In this document: piece after piece, positions 1-11,286 of the stretch
Position numbering within the stretch: the first letter of the stretch is position 1
Layout of the letters: each line of letters starts with the position of its first letter
Assembly (NCBI GenBank): GCA_027604705.1
Contig: JADHYV010000012.1
Span: forward strand, 62,001 to 126,000
Length of the DNA: 64,000 bases
Direction: 5' to 3'
Origin: Allomyces arbusculus
Taxonomy: Eukaryota > Blastocladiomycota > Blastocladiomycetes > Blastocladiales > Blastocladiaceae
Translations under genes and position numbers: made by a program
The notes under the pieces: model-generated
What the model saw: the letters and a program-made list of their open reading frames with translations, nothing else
Told to the model about the DNA's origin: nothing
Databases searched by the model: none

Positions 1-1098
1 GGTCGAGTCGGAGGAGATTCGGTCGGATTTGCGCCGGCACTTTGCTGAGCTGTTGCATTTACAAGTGCGTGCTCGCTGGTGGGCCGCTTTGCTGTTTTGC
101 TGTTTTGCTCGCGAACTGACCATGCTCATGTTACTTTGCAGGATCAAGCGATTTTGGCGCACTCTCCCGCGCCCACCCCGCGCGCGACCCGCAAGCGCTC
201 GTCATCGCGCACGCGGGTACCGGTTGCCGAACCGAGCGGGCGGGCGGCGGCACCAGCAGCTATAGCTCCAAAACCGTTCTTGGCCAAGGGCCCACGTCCG
301 ATCTCGTTGCAGTCGCTCACGACCATGGGTACAAGTCTTGATCTTGCACGGTGCAATCAAATCCGACACTGATTCGTTTTTCATGGTAGAACACGAGCTC
401 GACAACATCATTTCCGCCCTGACCCCAAGTCATCCGAACCACGACCCGCGAGCTACAGCATCCGCTCCCGGGACCGCTCACGTCGACCTCGACGACGTGG
501 ATCTCGACAATTTGGATCTCGAGACGGCCGACGTGAATCGGCTGACCATGATCCTGGTCCGTGGTTGCTCCCACTTTCGCTGAACACAGTTATATATTCC
601 CCGCTGACACTCTCCACCCCACAGAACCACGTCTCGAAAGACCTTCAGCGCCGTGGGCAACAGTGGGCCCGCACGGCACCAATTTGGCACCCGCCTGCAT
701 CGGCCACCACTCGCGAACCCGACCGCGTGCGCACGCCGTCCCCGATCCGTAGCGCCCCGCCCACCGAAACGACGAATGAAACAATCTACACCGGCTCAAC
801 CGCGCGCCGGCGCGCCGGAAGCTCTCTCACATCCCCCTCTGTGCACCAAGCCCTCTCGACGGGCAGTGCATTCGGCACGGGCAGTGCGCTTGGGTCGACC
901 CGCACGCCGCAGATGCCGACTGCATCGACCAAGTCGTTGGCACCCAGTTCGTTGCGCTCCAACGAGGTAGTGCCATCATCGCGTGGTGGGCGGCCGTTGC
1001 CGAGTGCCGTGTCGACCAAGTTGACGGGCGTGCCGAGGCTAGATGACTTGTACGATGATTTGGAGGTGGAGTTATTGAGCTCGACGGATTACTATTAG
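1..1098 (+). CDS. C-terminal part of an unrecognised coiled-coil protein (5' end outside window)
   Basis: Four exons are visible: the window edge to 64, 142-328, 390-556 and 625-1098. The introns are 77, 61 and 68 bp (donors gtgcgt, gtacaa, gtccgt) and all keep frame. The visible product begins with a charged helical stretch (ESEEIRSDLRRHFAELLHLQ). It continues through a basic Ser/Arg/Pro-rich segment, a short helical acidic part (EHELDNIISAL, then a DLDDVDLDNLDLE run), and a long Ser/Thr-rich low-complexity tail ending LLSSTDYY. I recognise no family. A cytoskeletal or centrosomal scaffold would fit the mix of coiled coil and disorder, but that is only a guess. The exon structure is well supported by frame continuity and codon use, while the function is unknown. 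Confidence 0.6.
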
Positions 1099-1469
1099 AG
1101 GCCGAGAGACTGGTTTGGCATGAGAGGAAGGGGGCGGGGGTCGATTGCGACGTTCGGGATTCGGAGGATGCTGACGGCTGAACCACGATCAGATGGCACA
1201 AATAGACTAGTGGAAAATTCAGCTTGTGGCCCCGTTTCTGGAGGAATGTGGGAGAAGAAGCACGAGCGGTGGGGCGGCTCAGGTTGGGCTGTCATGACTG
1301 GACTCGGGGAATTAGAGATCTGGCCGAGAATTGCACATGCTCCGTGGGCGGATGGTGGGTGACAAAATAGACGGGCGCGCGTGTCAGCGACTTGAGCGAG
1401 ATATTGACTGACCTGGGTGAAACCGCAAGCGAGGGACTTGGAACAAAAAATAATGCATTGGTTATCTAA
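1099..1469. other. intergenic, convergent 3' flanks
   Basis: This holds the 3' flanks of the plus-strand gene ending at 1098 and the minus-strand transporter ending at 1470. I see no coding frame with matching codon use and no repeat. Confidence 0.5.
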
Positions 1470-3148
1470 TCAAGACTGTCCGGGCGTATCCGACTTGCCT
1501 TCGACAACGAGCGCCTTGTCCTCGCAGTTCTCTGGATCCGCATTCGCCACCTGCTCAACGACCGGCGCATCCTGATGCTTGGCATCATCGGGATGCGCCA
1601 GGAACACGTTCACGGCATTGCTGACGACCAGGAACGCAACACTGCACCAGAGACACGTGCTCAGGTTGTAATTCGAGTACAAGTACCCCGACGCGAGCGT
1701 CCCAATCAATCGCCCCATGGCGTTGGCGCAATAGTAAATCCCCACATTGGCCGCAACCTTGTCGCGGTTCGAGTAGGCAACAATCAAGTAACTGTGCAGG
1801 CTCGACGCAACTGCGAAAAACGCGGCAAACAGGAGCAGCCCAATCACCAGGACGACTGACGTCGACACGACCGCGCCGTTCGTCGCGTAGAGAACGCCTG
1901 CGAGCACGCTCGACACAACCACGAGTGCGGCCAACGTTGGGAGCAAGGGGCGCGGCGAATGCGGGTCCATTCCGACGCGCTTCACGAGATGCGGCGCAGC
2001 CGACTGCACGCTCCCGTATAATATCACCCACCCGGCCAAGAACGCGCCGGTCGTGAAATACGGCCAGTGCAGAACGCCGCGCAGGAACACGGGCAGGGGC
2101 ACATCGAACCACAAGTCGCGCGACCCGAACAGGAACAGGCGTGCGAGCGACAGACGCCGAATCATGGGGTTTTGCTTGCGCAGGACGCCGAGGAGCGTGA
2201 GCCGCGTTTTGGATTTGCCGAGCTGCGGCGCCACGTACCGCACCGACGCGGCGAGTACGAGCACGGTCAGGACAAGGAGGACGGTCAGGGCCGGCGTGAA
2301 GCCCCAGGTCACGAGCAGCGCGCCAAAAAAGTAGCCGAGTCCCTTGATCGAGTTTTTCGCGCCGGTCAGGTAGGCGACGAGCTTGAGCAAGGACGGACCC
2401 GTGGTACTGGCCACGTCCGTTTTGGAGACGAGCTTGGTGACGCTCTTGCCGCTCATCTTTACGAGATCTAAAACAATATTTCTCACACAGGCAGACAATC
2501 AGCTGGGTGAAGAATGTTGCGCAACAAACAAAAAGGTCGGCATACCTTTGGCCACGCCGGAAAAGCCCTGGGCAACTGCGACAAACGCCGTGGTCGCGAC
2601 TTTGGACCACTCCGGGTTGAGGCCGTACAGCATTGAGATGCCAACGATTTGGAAAACGAGTCTAGGGCAAGAAGAGGAGCAATCGATCAGCGGGCATCAT
2701 CGCATTCGATCCGCGCACAAATCCGCGCGTACCCAGCAAGGAGCAACGGCCTGAGCCCCAAGCGCGACCCCATGATGCCGCCAAACAGATTGGTCACGAC
2801 GCCAAACACCTCGTAGAGCGAAAACATGATGGCGAGCTCGATGGGCGTAAACTTGCGCGAATATAGCTCAAAGAGCACGGCCATGCGTAGCGCCGAGTCG
2901 GACAGCGTAAAGGACAGGTACGTTGATGCGATTGTGTAGAAATTGGCCATCTTGTCGACCTGCTCGTCGTCCACCTTGCTCGATTCGCCATTTCCTGGTA
3001 CTTGATCCGGTGCCAGTGCAGCTTCCGGTTCGACCTTGTCGTTGTCGTCCGCGGCATGGCCACCACCCCCATTACGGTGCGTCAACGACGGGTGCTCGCC
3101 GTCGGTATCGCCATGCGGAACAGAAGACAACGGAATTTGGTGCGGCAT
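1470..3148 (-). CDS. arsJ-like: ArsJ-like MFS transporter (organoarsenical efflux family)
   Basis: Exons in order of translation are 3148-2733, 2661-2546 and 2467-1470. The introns are 71 and 78 bp, and the product is 509 aa. After a hydrophilic N-terminus of about 60 residues come about 12 membrane segments. The sequence follows bacterial ArsJ closely in my memory of the family: TLSDSALRMAVL, LYEVFGVVTNLFGG, LVKMSGKSVTKLV, LTGAKNSIKGLGYF and FLFGSRDLWFDVPLPVFL. Bacterial ArsJ exports 1-arseno-3-phosphoglycerate made by a partner GAPDH, so detoxification of arsenate is the family role. No GAPDH or other ars gene lies nearby. The nearest in-frame codon further upstream is GTG, so the ATG at 3148 was taken as start. 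It is divergent from the gene at 3659. Substrate in this organism is inferred. Confidence 0.8.
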
Positions 3149-3658
3149 CGTGGTCGTGCCGTTGAGCACCAGATGCGCCCGCGGCAGTTGCTCGTGATTG
3201 CTTTGTGTTTTAAAATGCTGGGTGTCCGCGGATTGACGTCTCTGTCAGGCGACTTGCGTGATGACGAACACACGGGCGTGGTGCTCCTGTTCTCAATTGC
3301 AACCCGCTGCGAGTTCGGGTCGAGTGCAAGGCTGCGCTCGCAGCAGTTGCAGGCTGGAGGACCTGGTTGGCTGTCGTTCTGTTTTCTGAGAGTGGTGAAG
3401 GGAGCGTCATGCGTTGTCGAAGAGCGGCAAGCTTTGTCGAAGAGGAGCGGCCAAGCGGTCCTCGCAGCAGCTTGGGCAACGACCGGCGACCATCGTAACG
3501 ATGCCGGGCTTTTCCTCTCTCTCAACTGCGCCAGCAAATACGACTCGTTCACCCACCTTGCCGACCCCCGCCGTTGCCGCGCTCTTGCTGCAATACTGCA
3601 GCTTGTGCTCGGCCTGCTCGCTCTCGTCACCATCCCGGCCTCGACTCGACTCGCCACC
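3149..3658. promoter_or_regulatory. divergent promoter region between the ArsJ-like gene and the 3659 gene
   Basis: These 510 bp separate two divergent start codons, so they should hold both promoters. I see no clear TATA box or repeat. Open frames crossing it lack homology and look incidental. Confidence 0.4.
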
Positions 3659-4683
3659 ATGGCCGACGCGCCGTCCCGCCGCGAACCGCCCGACGATGCC
3701 GCTTCCACGTCGCTCCGGACCACCGCAACGGCGCCGGCAGCGACGGTTCCCGTCACCCACCATGCATCGCAAGCGACTGGAGCCAGCAGGGCGAGCGCGG
3801 CGCCCACGCCCGACACCGACCAGCCGCCATGGACGACAGCGCGCGCCACGACGGGCCCCATGATTGTGCATACGCGTCCGTTCCGCGTGTGCTTTTCCTA
3901 CACGCCGTGGAGAGCCGTCGAGTCCAGGACAAGGGACGCGGCAAGCACGGGTGCGGCATCAGCAGCACCAGCAGCAACAGCGCCCAAGCACGTCACGGTG
4001 TCGTTGCGACGCGACCCGGTTCGTGGTTTCCCCGCACGCGTGTTTCCCGTCATGCGTGTGTGCGCGGCCATGTGGACTCATGACCGCTGCTGCTGCTCCC
4101 CGCGTCTCGCGTTCTCCACCTTCCCTAGTGCTACGTGCAGCGCCACTGGTGGAACTTTGGCGAGGGTCTCTACTTTGAGCGCACGACCAACCCGGAGCGA
4201 TGGTCCAAGTGGTGGTCGACGGAACCGGACCCAACGGTGCCCAGCAAGCCAAGGTCGGTCTGGCATAACCGACCCGACGACTACGAGGTGCATCTCGGCG
4301 ACGTGGTGCTGCAGGCGCAGCAGCGTGGTATCTATCGATTGATCCAGTTTGATTTGGCCCAGAATGTGCCGAGACGCCTATTTGCTCACGCTTGCTCATT
4401 TTCTGTAGCTGCCACGCACCTGACGCACACGTTTGGCCCACCAATCGATTTTTGCGTGCGGTACGCGCGCGGGTTTGTCGACGGCACGCACCTGTCGGTA
4501 CTCGCGTTTACGGCGGCCATGGTCGCGAATGGCGCACCGTGGCGGACTGGCAAGCGTATGATCGAGATGTGGGCGCGCCCGGAGTCGACGCCACCACCCG
4601 GGAGCAACAGCAGCAGTAGCAGCAGCTCTTCCGGTTCGGGCCCGTCGTCGTCACGCGACAACCGGCCGAACGGGAGTTTGTGA
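3659..4683 (+). CDS. unrecognised protein, about 290 aa
   Basis: The proposed exons are 3659-4057, 4129-4327 and 4409-4683. The start has a strong context (CACCATGG). The introns are 71 bp (4058-4128) and 81 bp (4328-4408). The second is a multiple of three with no stop, so a retained form would add 27 residues. The N-terminal 80 residues are Ala/Thr/Pro-rich and disordered. A compact middle part is rich in Trp and aromatic residues (QRHWWNFGEGLYFERTTNPE, SKWWSTEPD, RSVWHNRPDDYEVHLGDVV) and looks folded. The C-terminus is a Ser-rich tail. I do not recognise the family. The first junction is less certain than the folded part. Confidence 0.5.
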
Positions 4684-5496
4684 TCCAGTGTCGGTCGCCC
4701 CCCTCCCCTGGCTTGGTCTGCTGCTGCTGCTGCTGCTCCGCGTTGCGTTTCTTCCCTCTTGCTCTGTTAGACTGCGTTTCTATTTTCGTTTTCGTGTTGC
4801 GTGATTTCGTAGAGCGGCTAGCATCGACCCAATATTTCGAACGAGGAAATATGTGCTTTTGCAGACGTTCTTTGGTTGCGCCGTTTCTCTGTTGCCCGCT
4901 TTGCACGCCCTCTCGTCATTCCCTCTGTTGATCGTTTGCTCGCAGCGCGTCGCGGCACCCGTTTTCCGTACCCACCCCGCGACCCAACCCCGCGCCCACC
5001 CCCGCATCTTGAAGCCCGGCAGCGCCATTCCCTCGTGTCGCGGTGGCGTCGTTTCTTGTATATATATATATATATTTGCGAACGGGATGCGTTGCTTTCA
5101 ACATTCTGCGAGTGAAAGCCAAGCGGCGGGCACGTGTCGCAGAGTGTGAGTCAGATCCAGGGAAGGTGTGCTCGTGCGTGCCACAACCATCATAGATGGC
5201 GTGACCGCGGCGATTTCGCGTTTGCAGGGCACCGCCGCGTCACCGCTTCCGCTCAACCAAGACCGACTCGACACAGCACGGCCATCCCGCGCGCTGGCCC
5301 AACCCGCCAGCAACTTGCCGCAGCTCGACCTGCGACCGTCTGCATTTGCGCCAGCACGCCCGCGCGACCGCCGCCAGCATCCGCATCCTGCCCACTGCCA
5401 GCTCAAGGCCGCAACAAAACCCGCCAGCGCCCGCCAACGCAGCGCCATCGACGATCCACCGCACCGGCACCGGCACCGACAACAGCACCGCACACC
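4684..5496. other. intergenic region upstream of ATG3
   Basis: There is no convincing coding frame. It contains a CTG-rich patch near 4718-4738 and a TA dinucleotide run at about 5059-5076, the only strongly AT-rich island here. The long frames crossing it have low-complexity translations and no homology I know. Confidence 0.4.
5059..5076 (+). repeat. (TA)n tract
   Basis: About nine TA units lie roughly 420 bp before the ATG3 start codon. It could act as a TATA-like element or may only be a microsatellite. Confidence 0.5.
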
Positions 5497-6653
5497 ATGA
5501 GCAATCTCACGTCCATGTTTAAGGGCATTCGCGAGTACTGGACGCCCGTGTTGACGGCATCGCGGTTCGAGACCGACGCCGTCCTCACGCCCGACGAGTT
5601 TGTGGCCGCGGGCGACTACCTTGTCTTCAAGTGTGGCACGTGGCGGTGGGAGGCCGGCGACCCGGCCAAGCGCCGCGACTACTTGCCTGCCGACAAGCAA
5701 TACTTGACAACCAAGAATGGTACCATCTTTTGTCTGCGCGCTGGTGGATGCCTGCCGGATCAACGGGAACTCATGCTTCCACGGTGTCGACCGCTCGCTA
5801 GTCCCCTGTCTCAAACGCTTGCACGAAATGGAGTACCACGCGTCGGAAAAGACGGTCGAGACCGACGACGGCGGTGACGGGTGGCTCGCGACGCATTACA
5901 AGGGTACCCAATTCTCCTCGTCCTGTCTGTGTCCGCGCGTGCACGGCACCAATTGCTCACTCCTTTCCTCTTCCTCCCGCTCCACCAGGCGAGGGCGCAC
6001 CCGACGTGTCCGACGACTCGGACCTCGACCTGCTCGACGACGTGGCCGCCGAATTTGTCGAAAAGCTTACCATGGACGCGACTGGCACCTCCTCCACTTC
6101 TGCGTCCAAGCCGCCAGCGCGACCTGCCGTGTCCACGTCCGCAAGCGCGCACCCGCCACCGCCAGCACCCCCTGCCGCCGCTGCCGCCATCCCCGACGAC
6201 ATTCCCGACATTGACGACATGGACGATCTCGCCGGCGGTGTCTCCGAGGCCCCCGACCCGGCGGCGGTCCACGCGTCTTCCTCCACCAAGATCGTGCGCA
6301 CGCGCACCTACGACCTGGCCATCACCTACGACAAGTACTACCAGACGCCCAAGCTCGCTTTGTTTGGGTACGACGAGGCGCGGCAGCCACTCACGGGTGC
6401 GCAGATGCTGCAGGACATATCGCAGGATCATGCGAACAAGACCGTGACCATGGAGCCGCACCCGCACTTGGCGGGGGTTATGGTCGCCGCGATTCACCCG
6501 TGCCGCCACGCCGAGGTCATGAAGCGCATCATGGATAAGATGCGCGAGGGGGGTAAGGCCGTGCGTGTCGACCAGTACCTGATTGTGTTTTTGAAGTTTA
6601 TGGCGTCGGTGATTCCGACGATCGATTACGACCATACGATGGCGCTTGAGTAA
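5497..6653 (+). CDS. ATG3: autophagy-related E2-like enzyme Atg3
   Basis: Exons are 5497-5719, 5802-5903 and 5989-6653. The introns are 82 and 85 bp, and the product is 329 aa, close to the family length. The protein starts [19 protein letters not shown]. The first junction rebuilds the conserved KNVPCLKRL and the second joins HYKG to [11 protein letters not shown]. The catalytic cysteine lies in IHPCRHAEV near residue 280 (HPC motif). The variable flexible loop is Pro/Ala-rich and ends in the acidic [12 protein letters not shown] segment. Atg3 receives Atg8 from Atg7 and transfers it to phosphatidylethanolamine at forming autophagosomes. The C-terminal [17 protein letters not shown] matches the family. 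Identification is secure. Confidence 0.95.
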
Positions 6654-8035
6654 AGGCGGGCGAAGGAGGAGCGCGCGGGGGGAGAGGGCGCTAGAGAAGG
6701 GGCGGAGGGTGCGAGTCGCGTCCAAGGTCGGGTGCGCGAGGCCGGTCGATTTGTTGGTTGGTTGAATGGCCCTGCCGTCGGTCGCGCTCGGCACGCGTCC
6801 CCTGGACGTTTGCGGTTGTTCTTTTTTTTCATATCGACTTGATTATTCCCTTGATGTATTCAATGTTGTGTTCATCTTCTTCCTTATCGTGTTGGCCCCA
6901 CCTGCTGCACGACGCATCCTCGCCCGCGCGATGTGACCGACGACGTGATTTCCGTCCTCCAACGCGTCGGTGATGTGGCTGCATTCAAACGGCCCGACCA
7001 AGCGCACCCTCCAGCCGTCATAGCGCCGCATGGTCCAAGTCCGCGAATATGGCATGTGGGCAAACGCGGTGGATTCAAGGCCGGCACGGCATCGTGCAAG
7101 TGGGCGCAGGCGCGCGGGTTCACCGTCGCTCTTGCCCAGATGGCAAGTGCTAAGATGCACCACGCCGAACCGTGCGTGGTCCCCCCAGGGCCCGCACCAC
7201 CGCCCAACCATTGCGCGCCACGACGTACGCGACGTGCACGAGCGCGCCACCCCGTTGTTGATGAGGGATTGAGTTTGAGGAGGCGGCCATTGACCACGAC
7301 ACGATTCGCGCCCGCGATGCGCTCGTCGTCGCGTCGAGTCGTCGTGGAAGGGGAGAGAGGGGCGCGTCATGGCCGCCACCGTGCCCCTCAGTCGCCCTGA
7401 ACGTGTTGGCGGAGCAGAGCACATGTGCGCGGCGGGCGTGTGGGCGGAGTTGCGGGCCAGATGGCATGGCCATTGGGTGGTCAGCGAAGTGGAGGTCGGG
7501 GCGGCGTCGGCGGGACCTGTGATCCGTGATCATGACCCGGTGGGGGGTTCAGACGCGACGGGGTGGTGTTGTGATCATATTTAATTGCACGTCGCGCAAG
7601 GGCTCGCACCGATTCGGTGCGACCTGATCGCGCCGGCCGTCGTGCTCGAGACACGAGCGCGCTCATCCTCGTCGTCGACGACGACGCGGGCATGTGCTCG
7701 CGCGACACCCGACGGCCGCCGCTGGGGCGGGTCAGGATCGCCTCGCATGCTGGTTCGGCCGACGCGACGGCGTGTCAGACCGAGGATCGAGATTGAGTGC
7801 GCTGATCCAAACAGATTCCAGTTCGAGAAACGGGAATGTGCCAAACCAGACGGGCCGACGCGGCCGGCCAGGCGCGGCGCGACGGATCCGTGTCGTCGGT
7901 CGTTGGCGCACTCCTTCCCACCGCTGCCTTGTCTGCTCGTCCCCCCGTCCCCTCGTCCCGCGCAATTCACTGCCAAAATGCGGCAGCGCCCCCTCGTGCA
8001 CGCAACTCATCAACTCAACCGCTACTTGACATGCG

Positions 8036-8074
8036 TGCTGCTGCTACTACTGTTGCTGCTGCTGCTGTTGCTGC
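8036..8074 (+). repeat. imperfect CTG trinucleotide tract
   Basis: Interrupted CTG/TTG/CTA units lie in the non-coding region before the MFS gene. A similar CTG tract lies at about 8382-8411. Confidence 0.6.
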
Positions 8075-8542
8075 CTTGGCGCGCGCGCACGGCGTGCGCT
8101 GTTGTTGGCCGGCCACAGCCGGAACCCGATCGTCGCGCGACGATCATGATCCCGAAAGCGTGCGCCCGTCGGGCCGGCGTGAGAGTGCCATGGCATGGTG
8201 GTGGCCCCGGTGCGGTGGTTCTACATAAAGCGGCGACGTCTCCCTTCTTTCACATCTTCATCGTCGTCGCTTCGCTTCGAGCCTTCGCTGCACGCCTTCA
8301 ACGTCGAGCACGCAGGTCGTGACCGGCCTGTTCACGCTCTCCTGCTCGCTTCCCTGCTCACCTTCACCAACTCGTACTGCACGCTGCTGCTGCTGCTGCT
8401 GCTTCTGCTGCCTCGTTCCTGCCTTCCCGCCGTCTGCTGCTGACGCTGCGACGCGCCAAGGCTGCAATCCACCCGCCCGCGCGCTTGCTGCCCGACGGAT
8501 CCGCCCATTGTTCGGCACCGCCCCCTTCGCGGATTACCGCAC

Positions 8543-8678
8543 GGCACCGACGGCGCCCGGCCGCGATCAGACGCCGACCAACCGCCCGGCACCAACGACG
8601 CCCGGCCGCGATCAGACGCCGACCAACCGCCCGGCACCAACGACGCCCGGCCGCGATCAAAGCGCCGACCAACCGCAC
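8543..8678 (+). repeat. 45-bp tandem repeat, three copies
   Basis: Copies run 8543-8587, 8588-8632 and 8633-8678. The unit begins GGCACCRACGRCGCCCGGCC. Copies 1 and 2 differ at two positions, and copy 3 carries a one-base insertion and a divergent end. It lies 105 bp before the MFS start codon, so probably in the leader or proximal promoter. Confidence 0.85.
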
Positions 8679-8783
8679 CCCGACGCGCCCCACTTCTTCA
8701 AGTTGGTCGACCCGCACCGTCTGATCCTCTCTCTCTCCTCGAGTCCTTTCCTCCCGACGCGACCCAGCGTCAGCGCACGCACT

Positions 8784-11286
8784 ATGACCGTCCACGATCG
8801 AACCGGATCGCCGCTCCCGACCGCGCCCACCGTGACCTCGACGCGCCGCCCGAGCATGCAACACGCGCGCGCGTCGCTGTTGCCGTCGGCGCCGCGCGCT
8901 GAGCCGCGGTGCACAGTCAGACTGGTGTTTTCGGCATTCGCCGTGTCGCTCGGCATGATGCAGTTTGGCTACCACATCGCGTACGTGTTTCCTTTTGCGT
9001 TCTTTGGGGATGGGGGATGGGCGGGTTGGCAGGCGGGTTGCAACGTTGTCGGTTTGCCGTCTATCACGGACGCGGTGAACCGAGGCGTGCGCGAAGTCGC
9101 GAGGACGACGGTGTGCGCGCGCGGGGACGGTCCCTGCCGCGCGTTCGCTTCTCCGCACCAAAAACTCGATTTCGTCGACTCACCGCACCGCGCGCACTGT
9201 GTAGCGAGCTCTCGTCGTCGCAGTACACGCTGACCTGCGCCGACCCGGCCGACGCGACCGCGGGCCCCGCGGTCCTCGGCCTACCCGCGTGCATTCAAAT
9301 GTCGCCAACGTTCGACTTTGGCGTGCTGAGCGCCATGCTCTCCGTCGGGGGGTTTGCCGGATCGCTATCGACCGCGACTTACATGGCCGCGCGACTTGGA
9401 CGACGCCGCGCGCTCATGGTCGGTGGCGTCGCGTCGGCGATCGCGCCGGTGTTGCTCGCGGGCGCAAGCCAGTTCTGGATGATGGTCGTCGCGCGCATCT
9501 TGTCGGGCGTTGGCGCCGGGATCGCGGCGACCATCAATGCCGCGTACTTGGCGGACTTGGCGCCACCGGCACAACGAGCTTTGTATGGTGCGTGTTGGGT
9601 GTGTGAGACGCGTTACGGGGTGGCGTGCGAGACGGGCCGGCGTGCGAGACTCGAACTGAGACATCGGAACTGACCCTCGCCGCGTCCTGCGTCGCTGATC
9701 CATGTAGGCTCGCTCGCGCAAGTCATGCTCAATTTCGGCCTGTTCGTGTGCAGCATCATGAATACCTTCTTCACCCCGGCGCCGCTGTGGCGGCTGATCA
9801 TGCTCACGCCCGTCGCGTTCGCCGCAATCCAACTCGCGCTCTTGCCATCCACGACCCCAAGTCCGCGAGACGTGGCCACGGGTCTCGACGGCGGCTGGAT
9901 CGCCGTCCCGCTGCACCTTGTCACGGACGTCGACGACGCGGCCGAGCGGCGCGCGCGTGTCCGGATCGTGCTCGCCACACTGTGGGGCTGCCCCGCCGAC
10001 GACCGCGGCAACGCCGTCGATCTCGCAGCCCTGTCGCTCGTCCCGCCACCGCCCGAGACCAAGGTGGCCGTGCGCGTCCCCGCCGAACCGCCGACGACCG
10101 TCCCGGCCCCGCCGCGGCACTTCCACGTGCCGACCCCGTCGGAGCACCACCACCACCACCACCATTTGCACCCGTCGGGCGGCGACTCGCATTCGATCTT
10201 GGCCGCGTCGATTCACCGCGCGAGACGGCTGAGTGTCGGGCCGTCGGATATGACGTGTATCAAGGACGCGAGCGAGGCAGCGCGCAGTGCGAATGCGCCG
10301 TGGATGACGCGGCCGTCAGTATCGTCGGACGCGTCGTCGTTGGGGAGTAGCGAGGACGAGGACGTGTCGAATACGTTGATTGAGATGCCGCTGGTCGGGA
10401 AACATGCGGTCGCGCCGCCGGCGCCCGCACGCGTTTCGGTGTGGCAGTTCTTGACGATGCCAAAGTACCGCAGATCGATGTGGATTGTGGCTCTGGCGCA
10501 TTTTTCGCTGCAGTACGTTGTTTGTTTTTTACGTTCGTTCATTCGTTCGTTCGTTCGTTCTGCTGGTCGTGCTGTCGCTCCGGATATTGATCAACCAAAC
10601 GCGTCGCACTTCGCAGAGCCTCGGGCATCACGCTCTACTTCAGCTACAGCTACTCGATCCTGACGCTGCTTCTCGCACCCCGCACCGCGCGACTCGTCTT
10701 CTCCGCGTCGATCGCCTACCACGTCGTCGCCCTGCTCGTCTGCGGCCGACTCACCGACATTTTCGGCCGCCGGCCCATGCTTCTCGCGGCCTACGCGACC
10801 ATGGGCGTCGCCGCCGTCGTCCTGCACATTGGCGCCCTGACCTCCACGCCTGCCCTCGCTCTCGCCGGATTCATGGGTGCAGTGACGGGCTTTGCCCTTG
10901 GGATGGGCTCAGTGCCCTACATCCTGATCGCCGAAGTCGTCGACCCGCCGGCCGTCGCGGCCGCCGCGGCCGTCGCGCTGGCGGTGAATTGGGGCACGCA
11001 GTTTGTGTACCTGGTCGGGTTCCTGCCGCTGCTTGCGCATGTCAGGTCGTGGGTGTTTGTGATCATTGGCGCGATCACGCTGGTGGGCGGTGCCGTCGCC
11101 GCGCGCATCGTGCCGGAGACGAAAGGTCGGTCCGGCGCCGAAGTGCTCGCGAGTTTCCAGCCCGCGCCGGCCGCCGCCGCCGCCGCCGCCGGCGCGAGGA
11201 CACCGTCGGTCAAGGATTTGGTCCTGGGCGCTGGGGGTGCCGGCGCGGGGAAGCTGGTGCGCGTTCCGACGACGAGCGAGGGCTAG
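8784..11286 (+). CDS. MFS transporter, sugar-porter type, with a large hydrophilic central loop
   Basis: Exons are 8784-8980, 9205-9587, 9708-10512 and 10617-11286. The introns are 224, 120 and 104 bp, and the product is 684 aa. The first junction joins GYHIA to ELSSSQ, matching the GYHxxELN region of fungal sugar-porter proteins. Family marks include ARLGRRRALMVGG after TM2, GRLTDIFGRRPM before TM8 and VPETKGRS at the C-terminus. The central cytoplasmic loop is far longer than the usual 60-70 residues. It contains a His-rich stretch (HHHHHHHLHPSGGDSHS) and many serines. The substrate cannot be told from sequence. The first intron is long for this locus, and an extra small exon inside it is possible. 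Intron 3 contains a GTTC repeat. Confidence 0.85.
10532..10560 (+). repeat. (GTTC)n microsatellite inside MFS intron 3
   Basis: Imperfect TTCG/GTTC units fill part of the intron 10513-10616. Confidence 0.7.

Larger units (their letters stand above)
6654..8783. other. long intergenic region (2.1 kb), no supported gene
   Basis: Several open frames over 100 codons exist on both strands. Their translations are Arg/Pro/Ala-rich, change bias along their length and show no domain, as expected in GC-rich non-coding DNA. The distal part holds CTG-rich tracts and a 45-bp triple tandem repeat, listed separately. The last few hundred bases probably include the promoter and leader of the MFS gene at 8784. 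Confidence 0.45.

Noticed and set aside
3002-3658. Upstream extension of the 3659 gene in the same open frame
   Set aside because: It overlaps the first exon of the ArsJ-like gene on the other strand, and the CACCATGG start at 3659 is much stronger.
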